64,000 nucleotides of DNA from Leptodontidium sp. MPI-SDFR-AT-0119 (lineage: Eukaryota; Ascomycota; Leotiomycetes; Helotiales; Leptodontidiaceae): assembly GCA_020726505.1 (NCBI GenBank), contig JAHLEZ010000003.1, forward strand, positions 4,154,001 to 4,218,000. The letters are read 5' to 3'. A program made the translations under genes and the position numbers. Under the pieces are notes generated by a model. It was not told the DNA's origin, did no database searches, and saw only the letters and a program-made list of their open reading frames with translations. Each line of letters starts with the position of its first letter. Within the stretch, counting starts at the first letter, position 1. Positions 11,030-23,976 of this stretch are shown in pieces.

Positions 11030-12448
11030 TGGAGGACGAGATGGCTGTCAGGGTTGTCCGACTTGACCGGGGGTGGATGGAAGTGGTGGGACGAGGTCTG
11101 GCAAAATCGGTTCCTCGGGAGATTTTAACCGATCGTGTTACAAGGCTTGGAAATCAATGATGTGAAAAGTATGAATGGAAGGAATGAGAGATGACGAGAG
11201 TTGAGATCCATTCGCAGCATTTCCGTGCTTCACGTGATGCTGGTGGGGGAACCCCGATTCGAAGTCCGAAAGCTTACGCTCGGTGTTTGAAAAAGTACAG
11301 CCTTCTTATTTATCTTTTTGTGGTCTTCTAAGCCTATGTTAGATCCCTTGAGCTTTGGTACTGAATTGCAGTAACTCTGAGATTGACTCAAAGCCACGTC
11401 AAGGAAATCCGCCCGTCACACTTTTGCTCCTTAGACAGATACGGAACACCTCTTTTGGGGATGTGAGTGTTGATTATCCAATTGAAACCTAGCATGACGA
11501 TGACAAAATTATTCTATCTATAGTTAGATTAGACTATGGATCTGGGCTGGAGTCTATGATAGTCAAACCCCCGCTAATTTGACATCTCAAGTATCTGGTT
11601 GTCAGATCTACAGGTTCTGATGTGGCAATTCGTCATAGAGTTGATCTGCTCTCATCTTTTACCAAAATTTCAAAAACAGAGTGTATATCCTCCAAAGATG
11701 ACGACCATAAATCACACGTAAGAATGAAGAAATCGAAAACCTCGTTACATGGAAGAATGATATTTAGTTGCATGCCGCCTGAAGATATTTCCCCTCAGCT
11801 TGAAACTTCAATTTAGATCTCGCTTACTGGAACCAAAGGAAAATGAACAAATCAATCTTAAATCTATAAACCTTCACACACAACGTAGTTCTCTTTCTTC
11901 TTTTTCGTTAATATACTTGAAGATATGATCTAACTCGTACTAATAACGTCTTTCATAGCTCAATTCCAAAGTATGCAGAATTATTGGATATCTCGCAAAC
12001 CTCAAGGTAAATTTAATTTGGGGACTTGGGCTTTATCTTTGCAGACACTTTAGCTTTAGCGTAAAAAGAAGAACTTATCTTTATTTAAGGAAAATATGTC
12101 TTTAATTTCTTTTGTATCTACTTCAGATCTTAGGGAAATATTCGTGCGTCTCTTGGTCACAACCTTCATATGCCAATAATTCTTCGATCTGTTCAAGATC
12201 CAAACAAACACAACAACTGAAGCGAATATACAAACAACAATACTGTTCTTCGAGCGCAACATCAAAAGCCCAGCCCAGCCAGCCCAGCCGTCAAGAACCC
12301 CCCTTCACATTCACATCACAGTGCCCATTCTCCATTACTAACAAAACCCAGCAGCACCCACAACCTTCTATCCGCCTCTCGTCCGAATCCCACACTTCCG
12401 ACCATTCGCTATCCTCTTTACCAAGACTAACAAGATCGTTGTTTAGCC
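11030..12448. other. Intergenic region
   Basis: No coding sequence supported. The right part (12250-12290) has a CAGCCCAGC-type short repeat and CA/CT-rich sequence consistent with a promoter or leader for the small gene that follows. Confidence 0.45.
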
Positions 12449-12808
12449 ATGCATAATTGCATCTGCTGCTTTCGGCCAGCTGCGGCGCAGCAGCAGACAC
12501 CCATCTGCTACTGTACCACATGCGCGTCTGCCAACCTGGTGTGCGTGAGCAACCTCCTGGATTCTGTGAGTATCCCTACTTTCTTTCTTCCTTCGTCTTT
12601 ATGTGAAGTGAGATTCTTAACAGCTTGGCCTGGATTTTATTTCTTTTTTGTAAAGGAAAGGAATTATTTTAAATACGAACCCCCCCGCCCCATGCATATA
12701 AGACCAGCCGACCTCCTCCGGGAAAAAGAAGCGCGAATTCAAACCCATTTGTTCTGTGATCGGCGGAGGATTTTGATGAGTGAAGATTTGTGTTGCGTTG
12801 TGTTGTGA
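12449..12808 (+). CDS. Candidate small cysteine-rich protein
   Basis: The ATG at 12449 starts a 39-codon stretch rich in Cys (MHNCICCFRP, CYCTTCASANLVC) that ends exactly at a GTGAGT donor (12566). A 90-nt in-frame intron to an AAG acceptor at 12655, behind a T-rich tract, would join it to a charged segment (PADLLREKEARIQTH, RRRILMSEDLCC). Reading through to TGA at 12806-12808 gives an 89-residue protein. A second GTGAGT at 12805 could instead lead to further exons near 12920. Codon use in both segments looks like coding sequence, but I recognise no family. The nine Cys of the first exon could bind metal; no signal peptide is evident. The 3' end is uncertain. Confidence 0.4.
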   Translation: MHNCICCFRPAAAQQQTPICYCTTCASANLVCVSNLLDSVSIPTFFLPSSLCEVRFLTAWPGFYFFFVKERNYFKYEPPRPMHIRPADLLREKEARIQTHLFCDRRRILMSEDLCCVVL

Positions 12809-13212
12809 GTATCACCCATCTTTCCTTATTTCCCTCTTAAGAGATGAAAACAGTGAGATGTGACGCGCTTGGGCTGAGCGTAAATTTTTTTTCCCTTCCT
12901 TAACTCCTTTTTGATTCAGATTGTTGTTGACTTATTATTGTTGCTTTTTACGAGTGGTAAGCGAGACGGGGGTGGACCCCACAAGTAAACAAACAACAAA
13001 CACACCACATCACTATCAAGCTGAAGACGAGGGAGGGATCAGGTTAATTGAGAGGCGCTACTTGGATATCACTAACATTTGTCTACTCAGCTACCAACTC
13101 ACACACCCACTTCTTATCAAACATGCTAATACAAATTCTCTCTTCACTATCTCCCCACTCCTTCTTTCCATCACTCCCACTCTCAACTCCTCCAGGCAAA
13201 AATATACACTCT
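12809..13212. other. Intergenic or downstream exon space
   Basis: May contain further exons of the preceding candidate (for example 12920-12956). Otherwise only short frames. It lies just beyond the stop of the convergent low-complexity gene. Confidence 0.35.
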
Positions 13213-15332
13213 CTACTTTGATACAATGCCGGCCGCCTTCATGAATTCAGCATTCATCCTGGCTATTTCCTCTTTTGCTGCTACGTCTGCTGGGTCCTCG
13301 AATGGGGCGGGCTTGTCTTGTTTTGGTGTTGGGACGGGCGAAGCTGGAGCTGGTACTTCGATCTCAACTGGTTCCTCGATCTTAGCTGGCTCTTCAATCT
13401 TGGTCTCGACTTTTGCTGCTGGAGATTCCGGCTCGGCTGGCTCTGGCTCTTGAATAACTGGGATAACAGGCTCTTCAATCACGGCAGTTGGCTCCTCTGG
13501 AGCTGGGGTATCTTCCTTCTCAATCACAGTTGGCTCAGGCGCTGCCTCCTCCTTGACTGGCTCCGGTTCAACCTTCTTTTCCACAACTGGAACTGGTGTC
13601 TCTTCAACAACGGCGGCTTCCTCCTCAGCAGCGGCCTTCTCTTCAGCAATCGGCTCCTCAACAACGGTCTCGGGAATGACTTCTTCAACAGGCTTAACGA
13701 TAACCTCCTCCACATGGGCAGGCTCCGGTTCAGATGGCTTCTCCTCCACTTCAGGCTTGACAGCTTCAACCGCTGGTGTCTCAACTGCATTCTCAACTGC
13801 AGCCTCCTTGACTTCTGGCTTTGCTTCCTTCCTGATCGGAGCAGGTTTGGAAACAATCTTTGGCTCCACCTTCGCAGCTACCTTAGAAACCGGTCTAGGT
13901 GCATGTCTAGCTGGTGATACATCCTTGTTCTTGCGAGTAGCAGGACTTCCTAGGGAAGTTGTGTGCTTTGGTGGTCCATCCCTCGTTACTGGTCGCTTTA
14001 CCGATTGCGATCTCTTCGGTGGTGTTACTGGCTTCTCTGCAGTCTTGGATGCCGAGGATGTCGTTGGACGCATCATCCGAGCGAGGAACGATTCGTCTGC
14101 TGGCGCACTCGAAGGTAGACTTTGTCGCGAAGGCTGCTTCTTCAATGTTCCAGGTGGGGGCCCAAGAGAGGGTCTGCTGCTTCCGCTCTTCAGCGTCGAA
14201 GGTTTGCGAGTCAATGTTGATTTTGTGGTTGTTGTGCTTGCTCGGCTTGGAGAACGAGTGTTGGCATGGTGTGCTTGTAGAGAATTAGTGGTTTGCACAT
14301 TTCCAGATGCGCGGCTAAGAGACTGTCTTGGAGGGGGAACAGCTCCTGTAGCTGTCTTCGATCCGGAAGAAGCGGTATGTGCAGTCAAGGAGGCTGGAAG
14401 CTTGACTGGTTTCGTTGGAGATTTGGGTCTCGGCTTGTGGAATCCAGTTTGTGGAGGTGATGCAGGAATTCTGGTCTTTGCTGCTGCACCTTGTACTGCT
14501 GTTGTAGCGGGCTTGCTTGCAGGCTTCGTGGTATGGCTTGGGGCCAAAGATGCTCTGCTTGCCTTTTTCTCTACCTTCTTCTCCGGCTTCTTGTCCGGGG
14601 TCTTTGTGGGCAGTTCCTTCGAACGGCTCATGCCAGGTGTGGTTGGTGTCTTTGGTGCTGGCTCTTTTGTCTTCTTCGGAGACAGTTTTGGGGCTGTAGC
14701 TGTCTTTGCTGTGGTTATAGGTGGTGGCTTCGACAAAGGCTTCTTCTCTACTGGCTTGTTCTTCTCCGCAGGCTTAGCCACTGGTTTACTTCCTCCATTG
14801 GTATGCCCATTCATCCCAGTAGATGTAGCCTTCTTCTCCTCCACCTTGGACTTTGGCTTCACATGGTCCTTTCTCTGATCACTACCACTTGCCAATTTTG
14901 TATCTGACTCTTGCAGAGCATTCTCGGGTATCGTCTCTTCAATCGCTGCACTGTTCTTCCTAGCCTCTCTCTCCGTAGCAATCGACGTCTTCCTCTCCAG
15001 GGTTGCCATTGGGTTATCCTCCTCGTCCATACTGAAACTGGCCCTCCGCTTCTGCATACTTGGTTCACCGCTTATATCCCTCTTCAATCCCAGTCCTTGT
15101 TGCCCACCGCTTCCAACCACTGTGACAAAATTGGTTCGCACCTTCGAGAGCGGTCGTGGTGATGTTCCTGTACTGGCACCCCCTAAAATTCTCAGCAGAT
15201 GTCCTCTCCCCAACGGCAGCTTGCGTGCAGATGCTCACCTGTTGTTGATTCACCTGGAGAACGTCCTCGATCTGGGGGACTCGAGTCCTTATTCTCGAAC
15301 ATGGCTCTGAGGTTCCGAACGCCGCCCGACAT
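13213..15332 (-). CDS. Large low-complexity Lys/Pro/Glu-rich protein
   Basis: Two exons, 15332-15239 and 15182-13213, with a 56-nt intron (GTGAGC...TAG), giving 687 residues. The first exon starts MSGGVRNLRAMFENK, and the join continues into PRPLSKVRTNFVTV. Residues about 100-430 are basic and rich in Ser/Thr/Pro/Lys, with SPTK- and TPDK-like sites suited to proline-directed kinases. Residues about 450-650 are acidic Glu/Pro/Val repeats (for example VEEPIAEEKAAAEEE). The C-terminus (FEDPADVAAKEEIARMNAEF) looks like a short amphipathic helix. The opposite charge of the two halves and the lack of globular domain, signal peptide or membrane segment suggest an intrinsically disordered cytosolic or cytoskeletal scaffold. 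Such proteins often get the automatic name mucin-like, which the sequence does not justify. Function unknown. Confidence 0.8.
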
Positions 15333-16094
15333 TGTGCTAGGTAATGCGGGACGTTGATGGACTAAGGGGTGGATGGGTGTTCTTTCCTTGACAGGCGGGA
15401 GGGGGATGGATGGCGGCAGAGGAAATCACATCAGCTTTCGAATGCTGAACACCAAATCCTTTTGTCGAGTTCGAGTTCGAGTCAGGCAGAATATGAAGAA
15501 GACAAAGAAGAGACGAGTGTATCCAAAGTGTCCTGTTTGCGACAGACTAGTTGTCTGAGATTACACCGGGATGGAGTGAGTGACAAACGAGAGGGCGAGA
15601 CGAGAAAACACGCTGTTCAAACAGGCAAGGCCCAGTGATACGCGACACGGCTGCAGTAGTTGGTAAACAACGAACGCGGTGGGCTGCTGCTGGCTGCTTG
15701 TCGAGAGGATCTAACAAAGAAGTTATGCAGAGAAAGAAGAAGGGTTCGTCCTGATGAAGGCGGTAGTTGGCAGATCGTACACTCCACGTCTCGTCTCGAT
15801 TTTATAAGACAGCTTTTATTACACAGGGGCACATCCATCGAGCGGGTTCAAATCAAAGCTTTATCAGGTGGTGAACGTGACTCCCGTGCTTAATCGGATA
15901 ATGTGGGGAAGCTCTGAAAAATAGGGGCTGCCCGTTTAAACCAGGGGAACTCTCATTGCCGAGCTGCAGCTCGAACGTGGAGCGAGTAAGACAAGGCGAC
16001 GGAGGAGAGGAGGCTGGAGAAAAATATTAGACCGACATCGCAGTCCATCCAAGAACTTGAATTGAACAACAACCACAACGAACAAACACACACA
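15333..16094. other. Divergent promoter region
   Basis: Lies between the low-complexity gene and LYS12, transcribed away from each other. Contains GAGTTCGAGTTCGAG-like short repeats near 15467. No further gene supported. Confidence 0.5.
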
Positions 16095-17214
<1,120 letters not shown>

Positions 17215-17418
17215 ATGTGATGTGTGAATAGGATACTAGGACCTTAAAAATGACATGATCATACAAAGTCTTTCTCTGCTTCTCTCTATTTTATACAACT
17301 TTCTCGTGTCATGCTCCCACCACCACAACCAAAGCAGAGTATTGTATCGTATCGTATCAGACGCCATCCATGCTTGCATCTTTCTCCCATAATATACACA
17401 CACACATATGCCACATCC

Positions 17419-17907
17419 CTACAACACCCTACACAACAACATCCCCCCAACCTTCCTCTCAACACACTCCCTCGCCTCCAAAACCCCCTTATCAGTACTA
17501 ACAAAAAGGCACTCCCCAGGCTTCGTAAGACCCTTCACAAACCCCGCCTCTCTCCCCCTAATAATCCTCCCCAACCCATCGACATCCATCCACACCCTCT
17601 TGGTGGGCTTCGAAACCATACTCATCTTACTCAACACCGGCTCGTTATTCCAGTACTTCATCCCCAGCCACAGCCGTCTGGAGCTGATATTCTCCTGCGT
17701 CACCGGCTCGGGCACATACGAAGACAGGTCGTCGAGAGGAGGAGGCGTGAGGCCGCCTCGTGTGACTGAGGACAGGAACCCGGATTGTTGGAGCGCCAGC
17801 GTGAGTGTGAGGATCATGTTTGTGGAGGGGACGGATGTTAGGCCCAGGCGTGCTTTCGAGGCATTTTGCAGGTGCGAACACACGTTTGAGAGGTGAACGA
17901 GGGACAT
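17419..17907 (-). CDS. MRPS8: Mitochondrial ribosomal protein S8 (uS8m)
   Basis: A single exon of 162 residues from ATG at 17907. The N-terminus MSLVHLSNVCSHLQNA and the segment ILTLTLALQQSGFLSSV match the conserved start of fungal uS8m. The C-terminal part GECLFVSTDKGVLEARE is the conserved uS8 RNA-binding end. It acts in the small subunit of the mitochondrial ribosome, organising the central domain of the small rRNA. Convergent with LYS12, with stops about 200 nt apart. Confidence 0.9.
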   Translation of the reverse strand: MSLVHLSNVCSHLQNASKARLGLTSVPSTNMILTLTLALQQSGFLSSVTRGGLTPPPLDDLSSYVPEPVTQENISSRRLWLGMKYWNNEPVLSKMSMVSKPTKRVWMDVDGLGRIIRGREAGFVKGLTKPGECLFVSTDKGVLEARECVERKVGGMLLCRVL

Positions 17908-19049
17908 TTTGAGGGTTTGAGGAGGAGGAGGAGGTTTCGATGAGTTTTGATCGTGAGGTGGGAGGCCCCCAGTGGGCGCAAGTGGTGGATGGTACCAGGA
18001 GCTTTAAGAGAGGGTTTGATTGGAGCTCGGGCGCTGGGATTCAGCTGGTTGTGGCAAATATGTAGTGGGTTTGGGTTTGTTGGATTGGATGGGAGCGAAG
18101 GGTGGAAGTCGTGGGCTTCGAGGGTTGGTTTTCAATGGCTTTTGAGAGGTGGTTGATGGGATCTTGAAATCGGAGGTTCGAAATATTTTTGCCAAGCCGA
18201 AGCTCCAGAAGAAAGCGCGCTAGGGATTAACATCTAGGGGACCTCGAACTGAAGCTCTTCATCACTCACTCATAACTCCACAACATTTTTAACGTTTGCC
18301 TTTAATGTCCTGTCATTAATTCCTCACAGAAGTTCAGAATTTTTTGCGACCACCATCATTCTATTTTTGAATATTTACATCTGATAGATTCAGTCGAGTG
18401 ACTGTCCTGCAGAATATCTCGAGTGGCTTCAATAGGCGTCTGAGCCAGAAACTTCACTCAGGCCGAGCCTCGTTGCGCAAAGCAATCATTTCTCATCAGT
18501 GTCTCCTTATCGTTCTATATAGCATAATCGAGCAGGCCTGTTATCATCTCGTGCCTTCTCGTCATCCGGGTTCTTCATTGTCGTGCTCGCGAAAGTCCTC
18601 GCACTTCTCCTCCTTCACATCAATAATGTACAGCTTGTGGTGTCCACACCAAATTGCTCAAGCCCCCCCTTCTCACACAGCCAACTTTGTTGATTTTCCG
18701 AGTGGATGCGTCATCTTGGGAATCGTCTGGATTAAATGTTTCACGATGATCAATTGTACATCGATTTTTCATCTCCTTGTCCGTGAATAGACAGAAGGTG
18801 GAAACTATGGATGGAGAGGCATTCGGAGAGGCATTCGAGACAAGTGTCAAGGGGATATGGACTAGTTGAAGTGGATGCTTGTTACTATGTTGATTTCGGA
18901 TATATTGCCCTACCTTGGTGCAGTCAATTTGGCTCACCTGAGAATGGAGTGAGATAGTTGAAAGCGTTTGCTGTGATCAATGGTGTTGGATGGTCACTAG
19001 GTCATGGTTTGTTCGCTGATATGGGCGACTTTATGCTGAGAGGTAGGAG
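17908..19049. other. Intergenic region with a weak gene relic
   Basis: Mostly uninformative. On the minus strand, 18660-18562 reads as a 31-codon stretch containing WCGHHKLYIIDV and EEKCEDFREH before a TGA. The CGH motif with a later Cys resembles the N-terminus of the small cysteine-rich family found at 33-43 kb, so this may be an outlying relic. It has no start codon. Confidence 0.25.
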
Positions 19050-19361
19050 AGCGTTGTCTTGTTCTCGAAGTTCAAATTGCCGGAAAGGTTTGGAGAGCTT
19101 GAAATCGACCAATGGCCATATTTACGAGATGATCGCGGAAAACCCATCTTGTCTACGAACTCGTCCGTCGCTCAGCCAGACAAATACGTACTCTCGACAC
19201 TTCCAGTTATCTAGAACACCTTCCCTCACAATCCAGCGACGAAATACACAGTTGACCCAGAAGCAATCCCCTTCTCTAAATACACTGTCGTCGTCCAAAT
19301 CTTCTGGCATACCCTCCGATCCCTCACGTTGAAGTCGTGGTCTCACAATCTCATAGCTTGA
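19050..19361 (+). pseudogene. Possible gene relic with in-frame TAG
   Basis: One frame reads codon-like on both sides of a single TAG (19212-19214): before it EIDQWPYLRDDRGKP and QPDKYVLSTLPVI, after it ATKYTVDPEAIPFSKY and VVQIFWHTLRSLT. Loss of function by one C-to-T change (CAG to TAG) would explain this. No family recognised, and neither end is defined. Confidence 0.25.
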
Positions 19362-22117
19362 GCTGGCCATCAACACATTCGCTCTCTGCGCTACAATATA
19401 TACAACCTGCAATGGTCCAGACGGGAAAGTTCACAGCTAACAATCACGCCCATCCGGTGCCCCTCCATCTCATAAGCTGTCACGTAGATCCTCCTCGACC
19501 ATACCGACAGACGAGATAACCGAGGCGGTCTTTACGATGCCCGCCGAATCCCATCCCCTCCCATCTTCAATTTTCAACTCCGAGAAGGAAAGCCGACCCT
19601 TATCGATGTACGCTGGACACAGAATTTCAATGAGAAGAGAACGAATCAACTTCCACCTGGAGTCCATTCGCCCTCATCCAAAGCAGATGTCCCTTCGGCA
19701 CCCTACACATTGTGGCGTGGGATTTCTCCTTCCCAATCCCCGGTTGGGGGAACGCTCTAACAAGTATAATCTGTCCCCTGTACAGCCATCCCGTTCGTTG
19801 GCTACTCATTCTGCTTCCTCTTCATCGTCGAAGACAATCGTGTCACTGAGGATCCCGCTCCCCAAAGCATTTGAGTGGAAGATCGGTCTAGAAACAGGGG
19901 GGGATCTTTCTCTCGTTTTATACTTTGCGAGACAATTAATTTTAGCGAGCCATTTTTTTCCGGTAAGGTTTTTAGGGCGCTGTGTGGTTTGAACTGTTCT
20001 CATTGACGCCGTATTGCGTATTTGTTGACTTGGGGGCCGAGTCTCACTCAATGTGACGATTCAAATGCCACAACAGTGCCCAAACCCCACAACCATTACC
20101 GCCGGCACTTGAATGACAGCCATCACAGCCATAAGCACTAAAATAAAATAAAACCTTTCCCCCTCTCCGTTGCCAAAATTCGTAAGTCAAAGGACCCTAC
20201 CTATCTATCCACGAGGTCTCACACACCCCTAAATCTGAGAGCTCGCCTCGCCACGCATCAAAATGAAGCATTAATAGATACTGTACAGTAGCGTTCGCTG
20301 CACGTAAGCTTCCGTCCAACGGTGCCTCATCACGTCAAAGTCGGCAAAAAAAGCAATTCTCTCCGTCTCCGCTGTCAGCAAGCATGTTACTCAAGCAATC
20401 TGTTTGACTGTCACTTTTTTCTCGATCCTCCGAGCTTACCTCGCTTACATCGCTAGAGTGAGTGCCGCATTGGACACGGCTCGGATCCGTCCCTTGTAAA
20501 CTCTATGTCGCCAAGACCTAGCATTGAGACAGGGAAGCTAGAGCAGGGCAAGGTAAAGCGAGACATGGCAAGGTACTGTACAAGCAACCTGGGAAGCACG
20601 GAGGAGGTAAATCTACCTCCGGACGCCCAACAGACGGGAGGGAATTCATCGTATTGCGCTTTCGCTACTGGAAGAAGGATCGCCATCAGCCCCCACAGCC
20701 CTGGTTTAAAACAAAACCCCGCTTAACTTTTGTAGGGATCGTACGATGTACAGTTATGGCTTTTTTGAAAATCACTGTTATCGCCGATTGCTTACATTAG
20801 GTACCTTTAGACCTTCAAGGGATGGTACCGAGGTAGGTAGTTGGGTATTATCTAGGTACAATGAATATCATTCATACTTCGTCTCAGGCGTATCTATTCC
20901 GCCGAGAGGGAAACAAAGCTTTACTTACAATAGTATTATTTTTCGATTTCCAGTTTCCTCCTGATTGGGCAGTTGGCGCTTGTACTGGAGAACTCTCCAG
21001 AAGGACCAAGCAATTTATTTGACTTTGACTTTGACTTCGACTAAGCTACGCGAGTCCTGTCATGTCCGGTCTTGTTCGGTAGATCTCTCATCTTTCATCT
21101 TTCATCCTTCATCCCTGAGTCCCTCGCACCGGGTCATCGGAATCCCCTCCGCCTACCATACCAATATCTTGGCATCCATTCCATGGTTCATACCATCGAG
21201 CATCCATTACCAAACTGTACCGGACCGAACCACAGCATAGCCATCGCCGCATCACAGACCACACACACGGCATTTACCCAGATAGAAACATGTTAAGTAT
21301 GGTAAGTTCCATTCAGTACCGTAGGACTGGAGTGCAGTAGTGCAGTACCAAGATACCGTCCACTCTGGACCCGAGGGTGGACATGACTCTCATCCCAGCT
21401 TTACCTTATCGCAGGATGGCTGTTGCAATGCCACCTCCACCGACTGCATTCCTGGGTCTTAAGGTCTTACCACTGTACGGGCTATTAAGAGGCGTTGGTT
21501 TGATTTATGCGATGGAGTGAAGTGAAGTGAAGTGAAGTGGCTAGATCCGACTCGCTTCTAGAGGGGGTTGGTTTGGTTTGGTTTGGGTTCATGGCGGTGG
21601 TGAAGGGATGGATGAGATCGGAGGCGAGGGGTGCGATCGGGATCGTGTTACGAAGGTAGCTAGTTGATTTGAAGGGATCCATGTCGGGGTAAATAGCAGA
21701 AGGAGGGGGTTGGATTTGTTGGACCGAGGGATACTGTAAACATGCATGTGAGGAAGGAAGGAACCATTTCACTTCACTTCATCGAGGAGAGAGATGTACT
21801 AAGCCAGGTTTTAAGTATGTAAGTATGTAGTTAGCTGAGATAGACCGTTCCCTTCTGTTCCGTTCCATGAGTAAATGAATGCGCGCGCATTTGGTATCAT
21901 ACATCGCAATCAAATCCATTTTGAAATCCCTTCCCTTCCCTTTCAACCCCATCCCATCAACATTCAACAGCAAGACAAAACTCCCAGTCGTGTCGCCAAA
22001 AAATCAACAATAAAAGAATCAAGCTATATCCACCCACCCATCGATCTATAGCAACCCCAATCTCAGACTCCCAATTCCCCATCTCTCAACTCCATCTTTC
22101 GCCATATTGATACCCGC
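19362..22117. other. Long intergenic region
   Basis: About 2.7 kb without a supportable gene. Holds a GAAGT pentamer run (21517-21540) and its reverse complement (about 21766-21781), and several short frames without family similarity. Confidence 0.45.
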
Positions 22118-23976
22118 TCAAACAATATTCATCAGATAATAAGTCCAGGTCTGGTCGACGATCATATCCCGCCCGTGAAACTCCCTCAGAATACCCATAT
22201 ACTGCCTCTGCAACCTACTGAACGCATCTTTCTCCGCGGCGCTCATCTCTTTCCTCCTAGCAGCCACAAGTCTCGTCTTGATAGCTAACAAGATCCTCTC
22301 ACCAACAAGCAAGAAAGCGGAATCGATGAAAGTCTTCGCCGCGTCGGGAGACATAAGGCGTTCGAGGTGGGCTGTGATGAGTGGTAGGTCGAGACGTGCG
22401 AGGAATGTATCCCAGTCAGGAGAGTTGTACACGGAGGTCCACCAGTGCAGGAACCAGGGCGAGTAGAAGCGAGTGAGGTTTATGCTGGAGAAGGCAACGA
22501 GGAGGGCTGTTATGAGTGGCACACGTTTCTCCAAGGGGATTTCTGCGTGGATTATGTCGAAGAGGTTGTCACCGACGGGGGAGGTCTCGAAGATTGAGAT
22601 TTCCCAGCCATCGCTGCTGATGATCGAGTGGGCGTATTCTGTGAAATCGTTTAGGGTCTTCCACTTGTTGACTAGGAGGTCGAAAACCTCGCGTGTGGTT
22701 GGGGCGGGCGACTCGGGAATCGTGAGAGTGCCCTCTGGTGAGCATGCATGGCCGCTGGCTGATATTGCGGTGTCAGGACTGGGGTATTGCTCAGCTGCTG
22801 TGAGGGCTTGGGGCGAGATTGAAGCTGGGTGAGATGTCAGTGAGGTAAACGTTGCGTTATTCAAGAGATTACCCACCGTCGATAGACAGAGGCACTGCTC
22901 CACTTCTCTTTCTCATCACGGCATAACGGGTGACAAGTTGAAGATATTTGTGACGATATTCATCAGCCAGATCAGCCCGCTTCCGTAACGACTGTTTTGA
23001 GCTCTCCAGCTCCTCGGCTTCGATGACCTGTAGCGCGTGTTTGTAGAAGGATGGATCGACATCCACTTCCGAGTGTCGGAAGTCTTTGAGAATGTACAGA
23101 TATTTTCGTCGGTTCCAGTGAGACGGATCCATTTTGCAGGCCGTAAGACGCCGTTCCGCTACGACAACCAGAGCACAGTCGACAAAAGCCCGACCAGCGA
23201 CTTGCGATATGACTCCATCTTCCATCAACAATTCCTTTGCTCGTTCCCAATCTTCAGAGCAGTAGGTAATCTCGCACTCATCGTCGTCTTCCTCCAAGTC
23301 CTCGCAACGTAAAATCATGTTCCAAGCATATCTCCATGCTGGAAACGGGTAATCAGGATCGCTTTGAGACGACAAGTCAGTTTCCAGGAAGCCTTTGAAC
23401 AACATGAACTGCTCCTCCGGTGGAACAAGTGCCTCGATCAGTTTGAATAGAATCGGTCCATTGTTGCCGTTGGAATTTTTGACCCACTTGTCAAAATCCC
23501 GATGTTGAAAACACAACAGAGCCGACTCGGTACGTGGTTGCCATTTTGATAGAAGCGTTTCAAACGCAGAGACCACATCGAATGGCCCTCGCTCGTTGCG
23601 CACAGGTTCTAAGGTGTTTTGTTGTGCACGCACCAAGTCGTGTCCAGTGTCCAGTCTCTCAAGATGGGTTCTGGACTTGGGTCGAGGAACAAGATCAGTA
23701 CTGGTGGAAGGACCAGGAGATACTCGTCGTGAATGTTGAGATCCTTTGGACGATCTGTTGCGGCTCAGTCCCCAAGTTTCAATTCTCATCTGATATGCTC
23801 GCATGCTGTCCATAAAGTCAGTGAATTATACTTTTCCCCACATTGTAACCCATCTCTTACGATGCATTAAACCCATGTTCTTCACGAAGAATGTCCCGAA
23901 CCTGCTGCAGAGGTTTCCCTTCTTTGCTGTAAAGTCGTTCCACCTCAGCCTTGTGGCACTTCCAGTCCTTCGGCAT
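22118..23976 (-). CDS. Clr5-domain protein A with two C-terminal modules
   Basis: Three exons: 23976-23861 (116 nt), 23805-22877 and 22824-22118, giving 583 residues. Residues 1-55 form a Clr5 domain (Pfam PF14420): MPKDWKCHKAEVERLY, then GFNAS at the splice site and MRAYQMRIETWGLSRN. Clr5 is named for a fission-yeast silencing factor, and the fold is thought to bind DNA. A basic Ser-rich linker follows. Residues about 114-330 and about 390-583 are two copies of a module of unknown function. Shared marks are LFKLIEALVPPEEQ / LFDIIHAEIPLEK, a WRYAW / LHWWTSVYN segment, and a hydrophobic helix CALVVVAERRL / AFLLVGERILL. Genes B and C, 5-9 kb away, are paralogues. A nuclear regulator is the inference; no target is known. 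Confidence 0.8.

Noticed and set aside
13553..14878. A 441-codon plus-strand open frame rich in Gly/Ser/Phe/Val
   Set aside because: It is the antisense shadow of the low-complexity Lys/Glu/Pro protein. Biased codons on one strand leave the other strand open, and the real frame has a proper start exon and splice site.
15843..15853. GGTTCAAATC string considered as a tRNA B-box
   Set aside because: No matching A-box or cloverleaf stems upstream at the required distance.
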